Part shown: positions 1 to 6,770 of the stretch, piece after piece
How the letters are laid out: each line of letters opens with the position of its first letter
How positions within the stretch are numbered: the stretch's first letter is position 1
Assembly (NCBI GenBank): GCA_007129085.1
Contig: SKWF01000072.1
Coordinates: 1 to 8,611, forward strand
Length of the DNA: 8,611 nt
Origin: Balneolaceae bacterium
GTDB taxonomy: Bacteria; Bacteroidota; Rhodothermia; Balneolales; Balneolaceae
Direction of reading: 5' to 3'
The notes under the pieces: generated by a model
Database searches by the model: none
Told to the model about the DNA's origin: nothing
The model's input: the letters and a program-made list of their open reading frames with translations, nothing else
Position numbers and translations under genes: made by a program

Positions 1-3000
1 CCCAGGGTGTGAGAAGCGAACAGCTTAACATCCTCTTTGTAGCGATCGAGCGGATGACCACTGAGATAGAAGCCGATAAGCTCGCGCTCTTTATTAAGAC
101 GCTGAATATTGGTCCATTTCGGGCACTCCCGCAGTTCAGGTTCGCCTATTATACTGTCGCTACCGGAATCGCCACCGAAAAGACTGCCTTGGTTCAGCCG
201 CTGCTCTTCCTGCTTTCTCGATGCATAGCTGAGAATATCATCTACGCTGGCAAGCAGCCGTGCGCGGTTATCATACAATACATCAAAAGCGCCGGCCTGG
301 ATCAGGCTCTCCACCGTTCGGCGGTTACATACGCGAGTATCAATCCGTGATGCAAATTCGAAAACACTGGTGTATTCGCCATTCTCTTTTCGCTCCCGCG
401 AGATCTCTTCGATGGCGTTTCCTCCAACTCCTTTAATCGCCGACATCCCGTACTGAATTCGTCCATCTTTGGCAGAAAATTTAGCTTCCGCCGTATTTAT
501 GTTGGGCGGATCCACCGGTATTCCCAACCGCTGACACTCCTCAATAAAAAACGACACTTTTTTGATGTCGCCCATGTTATGGCTCAACACAGCCGCCATA
601 TACTCTGCCGTATAATTGGCTTTAAAATACATGGTTTGATAGGCGATTACCGAGTAGGCCGCCGAGTGAGATTTGTTAAATCCGTAGCCGGCAAACATCG
701 CCATCTTATCAAAAACATCTTTGGCTACTTTTTTCTCATACCCTTTCTCAACAGCCTGCCTGACAAATTTCTCCTCTTCCGGAGGCAGCAATTCGGGTTT
801 CTTCTTACCCATAATTCGGCGAAGAACATCCGCTTCCCCGAGTGAGTAGCCACCCATTTTCTGCGCCACCATCATAATCTGCTCCTGGTAGATCATAATA
901 CCGTAGGTGGGTTCCAGTAGATTACGAAGATCTTCGTGGTCGTACTCTACATCCTCGCGCCCATGTTTACGGTTGATGTAATCGGGGATAAACTGCATCG
1001 GACCGGGACGATAGAGTGCGTTCATCGCAATCAAATCATCAATCGTGCTCGGCTTCAGGTTTTTCAGGTGCTTCCGCATTCCGTCCGACTCAAACTGGAA
1101 TACACCGACCGTCAATCCCTTCTTAAAAAATTCGAAAGCCTCTTTATCATCCAGCGGAATATCATCCAGCAGGTAGGTTTTATTATGATTCTCCTCCACA
1201 TATTGAATAGCCGTTTTCAGAATGGAGAGTGTTTTCAACCCCAGGAAGTCCATCTTCAGCATCCCGGCATCTTCAATCACTTTCCCGTCGAACTGCGTTA
1301 CGTAAAGCTCGGCATCTTTAGCGGTACAAATTGGGATGTAGTTGGTCAATTTATCCGGGGCAATAATCACACCGGCGGCATGAATTCCCGTATTCCGTAC
1401 AGAGCCCTCCAGCGTCTCAGCCATCTGCAGAGTTTGCCCTTCAATATCTTCCTTCTTTTTAATCTTCTGCAGATCCTTCACCTCGCTGATCGCCTCTTCC
1501 AGCGAAATACCGATCGTTTCAGGGATGAGCTTCGCAATTCGGTCGGCATCCGGCAGCGGAAGATCCAGCACACGGGCAACATCACGCACAGAAGAGCGGG
1601 CAGCCATCGTACCGAATGTTATAATATGCGCCACCTGATCTTTTCCATATTTATCAACCACATAATCGATCACACGCTGGCGGCCGTCATCATCAAAATC
1701 GATATCAATATCCGGCATCGACACACGCTCGGGGTTCAAAAACCGCTCAAAAAGCAGATCGTATTTCAGCGGGTCGATATTAGTAATGCCGGTACAAAAA
1801 GCCACCACAGAACCCGCAGCCGACCCACGCCCGGGACCTACATAAACGCCCATCTCTTTCGCTTCGGCGATAAAATCCTGTACAATCAGGAAGTACCCGG
1901 CAAACCCCATGGTTTTGATGATATTCAGCTCATGGTCAATACGATCCATTACCTCATCAGTCAACTCCCCGTAGTGAGATTTCGCCCCTTCCACAGTTAG
2001 GTGGCGCAAATACTCATCTTCCGTCTCAAACCCTTCCGGCAGTGCAAAGTTGGGCAGGATTACATCTCGCTGGAGCTTTATCGGCTCAATTTTGTCAACA
2101 ACTTCCTGTGTGTTTGAGATCGCTTCCGGCTGATCTGCAAACAGCGCCTTCATCTCATCTTGCGTTTTGAAATAGAACTCATCATTGGGAAAGCCAAACC
2201 GGTAGCCGCGACCACGACCAATCGGGGTATCCATCAACTCCCCATTATCGATACAGAGCAGCGCGTCGTGCGCTTTATAATCCTCCTGCTCCATGTAAAA
2301 CACATTGTTACTGGCAACAACCTTTATATCGTGCTTCTCCGCAAACTTCAGCAGAACGCTGTTTACACGCTCCTCCTCTTCAAGCCCGTGGCGAGCCAGC
2401 TCGATATAAAAATCATCCCCAAACAGATCGTGCCACCATTTAAGCGCTTCTTCTGCAAACTCCTCTCCCTTATTCAAAATCAGATCGGCAACTTCGCCCT
2501 GCAGCCCGCCGGTGGTTGCAATCAATCCTTCCCGGTATTTCTCAACAAGTTCACGGTCAATTCGCGGAAATTTATAGTAATATCCCTCCACGAAACCGAG
2601 CGAACACATCTCCGCCAGGTTTTGATACCCTTTACGGTTTTTCGCCAGAAATACCTGTTGGTACCGTTTATCTTTGTTGTCTCGCGTAAATTTTTTCTGA
2701 TGGCGATCTTCCACAAAATAGCACTCGGCACCAATAATCGGTTTAATACCGGCATCGTGTGCCGCCTGCACAAAACTGAAAATCCCGTACATATTTCCGA
2801 GATCAGTTAGTGCTACAGCCGGCATTCCATCATCTTTCGCCTTCTTCACCAGGTCTTTAATTCCCGCCGCCGCCTGTAGTACCGAATACTTTGAATGGCA
2901 GTGCAGGTGGGTGAAATCTGCTGTAATCTCCTCAACATTTGCCGACTCTTTCGGCAGTTCAATTCCGGAATCTTTACTCTCCTCTTCGCCGGTAACGCCG

Positions 3001-3671
3001 CGGCTTCGCAGCTCTTCCACTTTCGGCATGTAGTGTTCGGGGTCGATCCACGCCTTCGGGGGTTTTGTGTTGAGCTCCAGATCTTGCGGAAGCTGTGGGC
3101 GAATCACCCCGAGACGAACAAGCTCTAAGAATGCTCGTGCCGTGGCATCAACATCGGCCGCCGCGTTATGAGCCTCCTCGAAACCTACATCAAACAACTT
3201 ATCGTGAAGTTCTGCCAGAGTCGGCCATTTGTAGCGCCCGCGCCCCCCGGGGATGGCGCAATACTCGGTAGACTCATCCTTCGTATCGATATCTATTTTT
3301 TTATCCAGCGGATTTTCCCGCTCCATCCGTAGATATTCCGACCCCATAATATTGAGGTCGAACTCCAGATTGTGGCCGACCACAAACGTACAGCGCTCCA
3401 GATCCTCGTTGAAGGCGTCCATCACATCGTCCAGCGGAATTCCCTCTTCGTGTGCTCTCTCTGTAGAAATTCCGTGCACCTTTTCGGAGTTAAACGGAAT
3501 GGTAAACCCGTCCGGCTTAACGATATAGTCACCACTCGAAACCAACTTTCCGGTATGATCGTGAAGCTGCCAAGCTAACTGTACGCAGCGCGGCCAGTTG
3601 TCGAAGTCTGAGCGCGGGGCGGAATAATTTTGTGGGAGGCCGGTGGTTTCAGTATCAAATATCAGGTACAT
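1..3671 (-). CDS. dnaE: DNA polymerase III alpha subunit with fused N-terminal DEDDh proofreading exonuclease (C-terminus beyond window)
   Basis: Replicative polymerase; 1223 codons lie in the window and the reading frame is open to the left edge. Residues 1-180 are a DnaQ-like exonuclease: FDTETTG (D6, E8), GHNLEFD (D105) and AHNAAAD (H168, D173) give a complete DEDDh set. After a charged linker, a PHP domain begins near 253 (HLHCHS at 255-260) but with key metal ligands changed (L291, N456, F458). The polymerase core follows: GPGRGSAAGS near 612, PDIDIDFD with catalytic D656 and D658, and KMDFLGL with D808. A helix-hairpin-helix region (NRRTVESLIQAGAFD) is near 1116, and a clamp-binding type QGSLF at 1161-1165. 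The OB-fold and tau-binding region are cut off. E. coli DnaE is 1160 residues without an exonuclease, so this is a long fusion form. The ATG at 3671 is the first in frame after an upstream TAG; no Shine-Dalgarno is obvious. Family assignment is very secure. Confidence 0.97.
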   Translation of the reverse strand, partial: MYLIFDTETTGLPQNYSAPRSDFDNWPRCVQLAWQLHDHTGKLVSSGDYIVKPDGFTIPFNSEKVHGISTERAHEEGIPLDDVMDAFNEDLERCTFVVGHNLEFDLNIMGSEYLRMERENPLDKKIDIDTKDESTEYCAIPGGRGRYKWPTLAELHDKLFDVGFEEAHNAAADVDATARAFLELVRLGVIRPQLPQDLELNTKPPKAWIDPEHYMPKVEELRSRGVTGEEESKDSGIELPKESANVEEITADFTHLHCHSKYSVLQAAAGIKDLVKKAKDDGMPAVALTDLGNMYGIFSFVQAAHDAGIKPIIGAECYFVEDRHQKKFTRDNKDKRYQQVFLAKNRKGYQNLAEMCSLGFVEGYYYKFPRIDRELVEKYREGLIATTGGLQGEVADLILNKGEEFAEEALKWWHDLFGDDFYIELARHGLEEEERVNSVLLKFAEKHDIKVVASNNVFYMEQEDYKAHDALLCIDNGELMDTPIGRGRGYRFGFPNDEFYFKTQDEMKALFADQPEAISNTQEVVDKIEPIKLQRDVILPNFALPEGFETEDEYLRHLTVEGAKSHYGELTDEVMDRIDHELNIIKTMGFAGYFLIVQDFIAEAKEMGVYVGPGRGSAAGSVVAFCTGITNIDPLKYDLLFERFLNPERVSMPDIDIDFDDDGRQRVIDYVVDKYGKDQVAHIITFGTMAARSSVRDVARVLDLPLPDADRIAKLIPETIGISLEEAISEVKDLQKIKKKEDIEGQTLQMAETLEGSVRNTGIHAAGVIIAPDKLTNYIPICTAKDAELYVTQFDGKVIEDAGMLKMDFLGLKTLSILKTAIQYVEENHNKTYLLDDIPLDDKEAFEFFKKGLTVGVFQFESDGMRKHLKNLKPSTIDDLIAMNALYRPGPMQFIPDYINRKHGREDVEYDHEDLRNLLEPTYGIMIYQEQIMMVAQKMGGYSLGEADVLRRIMGKKKPELLPPEEEKFVRQAVEKGYEKKVAKDVFDKMAMFAGYGFNKSHSAAYSVIAYQTMYFKANYTAEYMAAVLSHNMGDIKKVSFFIEECQRLGIPVDPPNINTAEAKFSAKDGRIQYGMSAIKGVGGNAIEEISRERKENGEYTSVFEFASRIDTRVCNRRTVESLIQAGAFDVLYDNRARLLASVDDILSYASRKQEEQRLNQGSLFGGDSGSDSIIGEPELRECPKWTNIQRLNKERELIGFYLSGHPLDRYKEDVKLFASHTL

Positions 3672-3793
3672 AAATCGACAGGACGTTGGGTTTGTGCGGA
3701 TCAGATTCTATGGGGAATATACCCTTCGGCGATCAAATCTTCAGCCCTCATCTTCAAGAAATTTTTACAGAAATTAACTGAATCATTGACGAT

Positions 3794-3821
3794 CCTATAA
3801 CCGTCTAATGATTAATGTAAA
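3794..3821 (-). promoter_or_regulatory. Candidate sigma70-like promoter for dnaE
   Basis: On the minus strand TTTACA (3821-3816) lies 16 bp upstream of TATAGG (3799-3794), giving 5/6 and 4/6 matches to the -35 and -10 consensus. Transcription would start near 3787, leaving a leader of about 115 nt before the dnaE ATG. The -35 box overlaps one arm of the inverted repeat at 3809-3820. This rests on pattern matching alone, and the region is AT-rich, so chance matches are likely. Confidence 0.28.
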
Positions 3822-3880
3822 GACTATACTCCGATACAACCACTAACGTTTACATATTCAGACTGTAATTACATTAATCA
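3809..3880. repeat. Perfect 12-bp inverted repeat in the divergent dnaE / exported-protein intergenic region
   Basis: TGATTAATGTAA at 3809-3820 is exactly reverse-complemented by TTACATTAATCA at 3869-3880, with a 48-bp spacer. A third partial copy, TTTACAT at 3849-3855, lies between them and is inverted relative to ATGTAAA at 3815-3821. The arms flank the probable start points for both divergent genes, so a pair of regulator binding sites is a reasonable inference. The 48-bp spacer is too long to suggest a simple hairpin terminator. The regulator is unknown. Confidence 0.5.
3825..3830 (+). promoter_or_regulatory. Candidate -10 box for the exported-protein gene pair
   Basis: TATACT is a 5/6 match to the sigma70 -10 hexamer and would place a transcript start near 3837, about 62 nt before the ATG at 3899. 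No good -35 sits at the correct distance, and the Bacteroidota-type TAnnTTTG box was not found. It lies between the arms of the 12-bp inverted repeat. Confidence 0.22.
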
Positions 3881-3898
3881 ATCAATTCATCCAAGATT

Positions 3899-4618
3899 AT
3901 GAAATTAATTAAGTTACTTTTATCCGCGGTTTTATTTTGCACGTTGACTTTTTCAGTAGCTAATGTTGCCAACAGCCAATCATCATCTGAAATCACTCCG
4001 GAAGATATTCGAGATATGATGCATACTGATCGTATTCCGGTTCGGGAAGCAACGGAAACCACCGGTACTCCCTATCTATTCCCTGATTTTCAGGATGGAC
4101 ATATTGTACTTACAAACGGCCAAACAACAAATGTTTTAGAACTTAGATATAACACATACGAACAGACATTGGAATTTCTGGATGGTTACTCTGCATTGCG
4201 AATGGATCCGGATCATATCCAGGAGTTTGAGTTATTTGTAGACAATACCGTCTATAAATTTGAAAAGGGATACGATGCCCGACGGTTATCAGAAGATGAT
4301 TTCGTCAGACTCATTATTGATGATGAAATCAAGTTTATGGCTAAACACACAACCAGTTTTCAAGAGGATGTAGCTTCATACGGAACGGCAACCCAACAAG
4401 ATGAATATATTTCAGACGTCACTTATTACATTCAAATTGGTGATGGGGAAATTGAGAGAATTCGCAGCTTAAACGAACGCCGTGTAATGAGGCAAATAGA
4501 CCAATTTGATGATAAAGTTGAGGATTTTGCAAACCGCAATGATACCGACTTTTCAGACCCCGACGATGTAGAAGAACTTTTCCAATACTATAACAAATTA
4601 CTTACTGAAAACAACTAA
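3899..4618 (+). CDS. Exported protein of unknown function with N-terminal signal peptide
   Basis: A 239-residue protein that I do not recognise by function. Residues 1-26 form a classical signal peptide: KLIK at the start, a hydrophobic stretch from 6 to 20, and a likely signal peptidase I cut after ANS, leaving Gln27 as mature N-terminus. The mature part has a GTPYLFPDFQDGHIVL segment near 56-71, followed by LRYNTYEQTLEFLDG. This style of repeated beta segments recurs in uncharacterised secreted proteins of Bacteroidota, but I cannot name a family. The C-terminal third is acidic and helical, ending near ELFQYYNKLL. There are no transmembrane segments after the signal and no catalytic motif. 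It starts at the first ATG, without a clear Shine-Dalgarno. A lipoprotein gene follows 54 bp downstream on the same strand, so the two may be co-transcribed. The coding region looks AT-richer than dnaE. Confidence 0.85.
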   Translation: MKLIKLLLSAVLFCTLTFSVANVANSQSSSEITPEDIRDMMHTDRIPVREATETTGTPYLFPDFQDGHIVLTNGQTTNVLELRYNTYEQTLEFLDGYSALRMDPDHIQEFELFVDNTVYKFEKGYDARRLSEDDFVRLIIDDEIKFMAKHTTSFQEDVASYGTATQQDEYISDVTYYIQIGDGEIERIRSLNERRVMRQIDQFDDKVEDFANRNDTDFSDPDDVEELFQYYNKLLTENN

Positions 4619-4672
4619 ATATCAGCTCTACTTGAACATTAATTACCATTCATCAATCTTTCGTATACATAT

Positions 4673-5335
4673 ATGACTAAGCTTTACATTACTCTCGTAC
4701 TCACTCTGTCAATTTTCATTGTTTCCTGTGCAGGTTCATCTAAACAGTTTATCGAAGAAGGGTACGAAAATGGTTCTGAAGAAGGATCATTATCGTTACT
4801 AACTATTCAAAAAGATCAATTTAACGGCGATTTCTCAGACCACTCTTTTGGCGAACTTCGTGCTAATGAAGTTTCAATTTTTGAAACTTATCTCACCACA
4901 TTTCTATCCGGAATTTCTCAAAACGAAATTAAAGGTGAACTTACTCAAGTTGATTTCCACGACTCAAATTTTGAGCCTCGTGAGTTTGAAACCAATTCTA
5001 AGACTTTAAAAGTTCTGTCTCCGCGGGATGGCGCCACTATACGTGAAGAGACTATCGAATCTCGATATGTGATTATTCTCGACAACTACAGATTTGAGCA
5101 GTACGAAGAGATACGAGGAAACGACTCATATGCTGGCCACGAACCCGATGTAATCCCCAGAATGATGTTTAAAACCAAATATGTAATTTGGGATAATGAA
5201 GTAGGCAATGCCGTAGCTTGGGGAGAGGTTGAATCTGACAGAAGAATTGAGCTGAACAGAATAGAAGAGATTTATGAGGAGCTGTTAGTCGAAACTTTTG
5301 CAAAAATGGTTGAAGCCAGCCCTTTCGCTTCCTAG
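4673..5335 (+). CDS. Putative lipoprotein of unknown function
   Basis: A 220-residue protein. Its N-terminus is a lipoprotein signal: MTKLY, a hydrophobic run, then the lipobox IVSC with the acylated cysteine at position 19, followed by AGSS (no Asp at +2, so outer-membrane sorting is possible in a diderm). The remainder is soluble and mixed alpha/beta, with a beta-rich centre (ESRYVIILDNYRFEQYEEI near 123-141), a segment KYVIWDNEVGNAVAWGEVES near 183-202, and a final helix ending in EASPFAS. No family is recognised. It follows the other exported protein by 54 bp and is closed by a strong terminator, so the two probably form one transcription unit. The partners could act together at the envelope; that is inference from adjacency only. 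Confidence 0.85.
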   Translation: MTKLYITLVLTLSIFIVSCAGSSKQFIEEGYENGSEEGSLSLLTIQKDQFNGDFSDHSFGELRANEVSIFETYLTTFLSGISQNEIKGELTQVDFHDSNFEPREFETNSKTLKVLSPRDGATIREETIESRYVIILDNYRFEQYEEIRGNDSYAGHEPDVIPRMMFKTKYVIWDNEVGNAVAWGEVESDRRIELNRIEEIYEELLVETFAKMVEASPFAS

Positions 5336-5342
5336 CTACTTT

Positions 5343-5371
5343 AAAGGCCGGAAAATTAGCCGGCCTTTTTT
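5343..5371 (+). terminator. Rho-independent terminator after the lipoprotein gene
   Basis: A 9-bp perfect stem, AAAGGCCGG (5343-5351) pairing with CCGGCCTTT (5360-5368), closes an 8-base loop and runs into a six-T tract on the plus strand. It lies just after the lipoprotein stop. The convergent hydrolase stop codon abuts it at 5373-5375; read on the minus strand the hairpin ends in only three T, so it may also stop that operon, less efficiently. Confidence 0.9.
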
Positions 5372-5372
5372 A

Positions 5373-6194
5373 TTATAGATTTAATTGAGCAATAAACTCC
5401 ATCCACGCCTCTTCGTAAATATCTCTCGAGTTGTGGAAGTTATCGTTATGGCCGCCGCGAAGTTCAACAAATCTCTTTTCTCCTTCGGCTTGTTCATAAA
5501 GCTGGCGCCCTTGATCAAATGGCACGATCTGATCATCCGGGCTGTGCATAAAAAGAACCGGTATTTCTCCTCTGTTCATCAAAAATTGGTCTGTCGGAAA
5601 TTCTGCACGCACCAAAAATGATGGCACAAATGGATATGCTGATTGGGCCATACTACGGATATTGGCAAACGCTGAATCCAACACAAGTCCGGCTCCATTA
5701 AACTCCGAGGCTTGATGGGCCGCTGCAGATCCTCCCAGCGACCTTCCATAAAAAATCATCGAATCTGTAGGAATCCCCTGTTCACCGGCAAGATAATTTA
5801 CCACCGACCTGGCATCATCAAAAAATCCATCTTCATTGGGCGACCCCTCGCTATTTCCATATCCCCGGTAATCGTACAAAAATACGGAAACACCTTTATC
5901 ATATATGGTTTTCGCGATATCGAGCCTGCCGCTGATATTTCCGGCATTCCCATGAGAAAAGACTACCGTATGCTCTGCGTCTTCATTTTTAAGAAGCCAT
6001 CCATGAATCATCGTACCATCTTCCGTCTCCACATAGTGATCCGACCACGGAACCTCCAATCTGTCGGGAGAATCGGTCATAAACTCCGACGGATGAAATA
6101 TGAGATGATTTTGAAAAAATGACATCATGCCCACTACTACCAGGTATATTAAAAGGGTGTACCCCAGAAATTTAAATACTGTTCTCTTATCCAT
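5373..6194 (-). CDS. Membrane-anchored alpha/beta hydrolase (serine hydrolase, ABHD17/Bem46-like)
   Basis: A 273-residue alpha/beta hydrolase from the ATG at 6194; a TTG six bases upstream would add two residues but ATG is preferred. One hydrophobic helix at about residues 9-27 anchors it, so the catalytic domain probably faces the periplasm or cell surface. The oxyanion-type FSHGNAGN is near 79-86, DYRGYGNSEG near 108-117, the nucleophile elbow GRSLGG has Ser152, the acid is Asp221 in SPDDQIVP, and the base is His249 in GGHND. The triad is therefore complete. Family members hydrolyse acyl esters or thioesters, but the substrate cannot be read here. It is the last gene of a minus-strand operon, 12 bp after the CPXCG gene, and no Shine-Dalgarno is evident. 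Confidence 0.92.
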   Translation of the reverse strand: MDKRTVFKFLGYTLLIYLVVVGMMSFFQNHLIFHPSEFMTDSPDRLEVPWSDHYVETEDGTMIHGWLLKNEDAEHTVVFSHGNAGNISGRLDIAKTIYDKGVSVFLYDYRGYGNSEGSPNEDGFFDDARSVVNYLAGEQGIPTDSMIFYGRSLGGSAAAHQASEFNGAGLVLDSAFANIRSMAQSAYPFVPSFLVRAEFPTDQFLMNRGEIPVLFMHSPDDQIVPFDQGRQLYEQAEGEKRFVELRGGHNDNFHNSRDIYEEAWMEFIAQLNL

Positions 6195-6206
6195 GATCAA
6201 AAAATA

Positions 6207-6404
6207 TTAACGAGACATCTCTGCTCTTATTTGGTACGATTTATTCCATTCATCAAAATGAATATGCAATTGGTTTGGCCGGCAACAGACCTGGCAATCT
6301 TCTATATAGGTATGATTTCTGCCCTGCGCCGGATCAACAAATGTATCATTCCGTTCGCCACAATATGCGCAAATAAACGACTTACTCTGTACTACAGGCT
6401 CCAT
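6207..6404 (-). CDS. CPXCG-motif cysteine-rich small protein
   Basis: A 65-residue protein matching the CPXCG cysteine-rich family (Pfam Cys_rich_CPXG type). It has CAYC at 12-15 and DCQVCCRPN at 36-44, with the typical VDPAQG segment between them and LHIHFDE after. Two CxxC knuckles (C12/C15 and C37/C40, with an extra C41) strongly suggest a bound zinc ion. The first knuckle reads CAYC rather than the CPxC that names the family. Its biochemical role is unknown; nucleic-acid or protein binding is a guess from the zinc-ribbon look. It lies 9 bp after acylphosphatase and 12 bp before the hydrolase, so it is in one operon with them. Confidence 0.88.
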   Translation of the reverse strand: MEPVVQSKSFICAYCGERNDTFVDPAQGRNHTYIEDCQVCCRPNQLHIHFDEWNKSYQIRAEMSR

Positions 6405-6408
6405 AAAA

Positions 6409-6415
6409 CTCCTTT
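6409..6415 (-). promoter_or_regulatory. Strong Shine-Dalgarno for the CPXCG gene
   Basis: On the minus strand AAAGGAG lies four bases before the ATG at 6404 and overlaps the acylphosphatase stop codon (TAA at 6416-6414). It fixes this start and suggests coupled translation within the operon. Most other starts in the window lack such a site. Confidence 0.75.
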
Positions 6416-6701
6416 ATCGTTTTACATTAAAACCATTCACACGTTGTTGAGCATTCGGTTTGTCTTCCAACTCCTTAATCTCATCAACCCGTGCAGTTGT
6501 CGGGCCCGCTTCCAGCCGGTTCATCATCTCATCAATACTCTCAGAACTACCCTGCAATACCGCTTCAACATCACCGGATCGCAGATTCTTTACCCAGCCG
6601 CTTACACCAAGAGATTCTGCACTCTTTTTCGTAAAATAGCGAAAACCTACACCTTGCACCCTGCCTGAAATAATCACATGCTTTGTAATATCAGTGCTCA
6701 T
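6414..6701 (-). CDS. acyP: Acylphosphatase
   Basis: A 95-residue cytosolic enzyme that hydrolyses acyl phosphates such as carbamoyl or acetyl phosphate to the carboxylate and phosphate. The family signature GRVQGVGFRYFT at 13-24 supplies the phosphate-binding Arg21, and GWVKNLRSGDVEAVLQG from 35 supplies the catalytic Asn39. The ending GFNVKR is the usual C-terminal strand. The length is normal for the family. It is the first gene of a minus-strand operon and lies divergent from oxyR across 69 bp. A GGAG lies eight bases before the ATG and supports this start. Confidence 0.96.
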   Translation of the reverse strand: MSTDITKHVIISGRVQGVGFRYFTKKSAESLGVSGWVKNLRSGDVEAVLQGSSESIDEMMNRLEAGPTTARVDEIKELEDKPNAQQRVNGFNVKR

Positions 6702-6709
6702 AATTCAGT

Positions 6710-6713
6710 CTCC
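6710..6713 (-). promoter_or_regulatory. Shine-Dalgarno for acylphosphatase
   Basis: GGAG on the minus strand sits eight bases upstream of the acyP ATG, a normal spacing. With the CPXCG site it shows that this operon uses Shine-Dalgarno initiation, unlike the exported-protein and oxyR genes nearby. Confidence 0.6.
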
Positions 6714-6721
6714 AATTTCTT

Positions 6722-6749
6722 ATTATCTTAGTTCTCAATTATTAAACAA
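6722..6749 (-). promoter_or_regulatory. Candidate acyP operon promoter inside the acyP/oxyR divergent gap
   Basis: On the minus strand TTGTTT (6749-6744), a 16-bp spacer, then GATAAT (6727-6722) resembles a sigma70 promoter, giving a leader of about 14 nt that contains the GGAG site. On the plus strand a weaker TATTAA at 6740-6745 could serve oxyR, so the two would overlap, as is common for LysR regulators and divergent targets. No clear OxyR-type ATAG/CTAT tetrad spacing was found. This is pattern matching only. Confidence 0.3.
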
Positions 6750-6770
6750 GATTTCAGTTAAAAAATATCC

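Noticed and set aside
936..2000. Long plus-strand open frame (354 codons) opposite the polymerase
   Set aside because: It lies antisense to conserved polymerase core motifs; its translation is rich in His/Arg/Ile with no domain sense. It is a shadow of dnaE.
2160..2810. Plus-strand open frame of 216 codons and others antisense to dnaE
   Set aside because: The opposite strand encodes clear PHP-domain sequence; no independent support.
3874..4062. Minus-strand 62-codon frame over the signal peptide gene start
   Set aside because: It overlaps a convincing signal peptide on the plus strand and has no features of its own.
3899..5335. Recent horizontal transfer of the exported-protein pair
   Set aside because: The AT-richer look is only impressionistic, and no mobility gene or boundary repeat is present; exported proteins often differ in composition.
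5712..6122. Plus-strand frame opposite the alpha/beta hydrolase
   Set aside because: The minus strand carries the full catalytic triad and family motifs; the plus frame is a shadow.
6231..6668. Plus-strand frame spanning the CPXCG and acylphosphatase genes
   Set aside because: It covers two well-recognised minus-strand genes and has no recognisable family feature.
6702..6770. OxyR operator (ATAG/CTAT tetrads)
   Set aside because: TTATC and ATTATT stretches are present but do not keep the required spacing or sequence.
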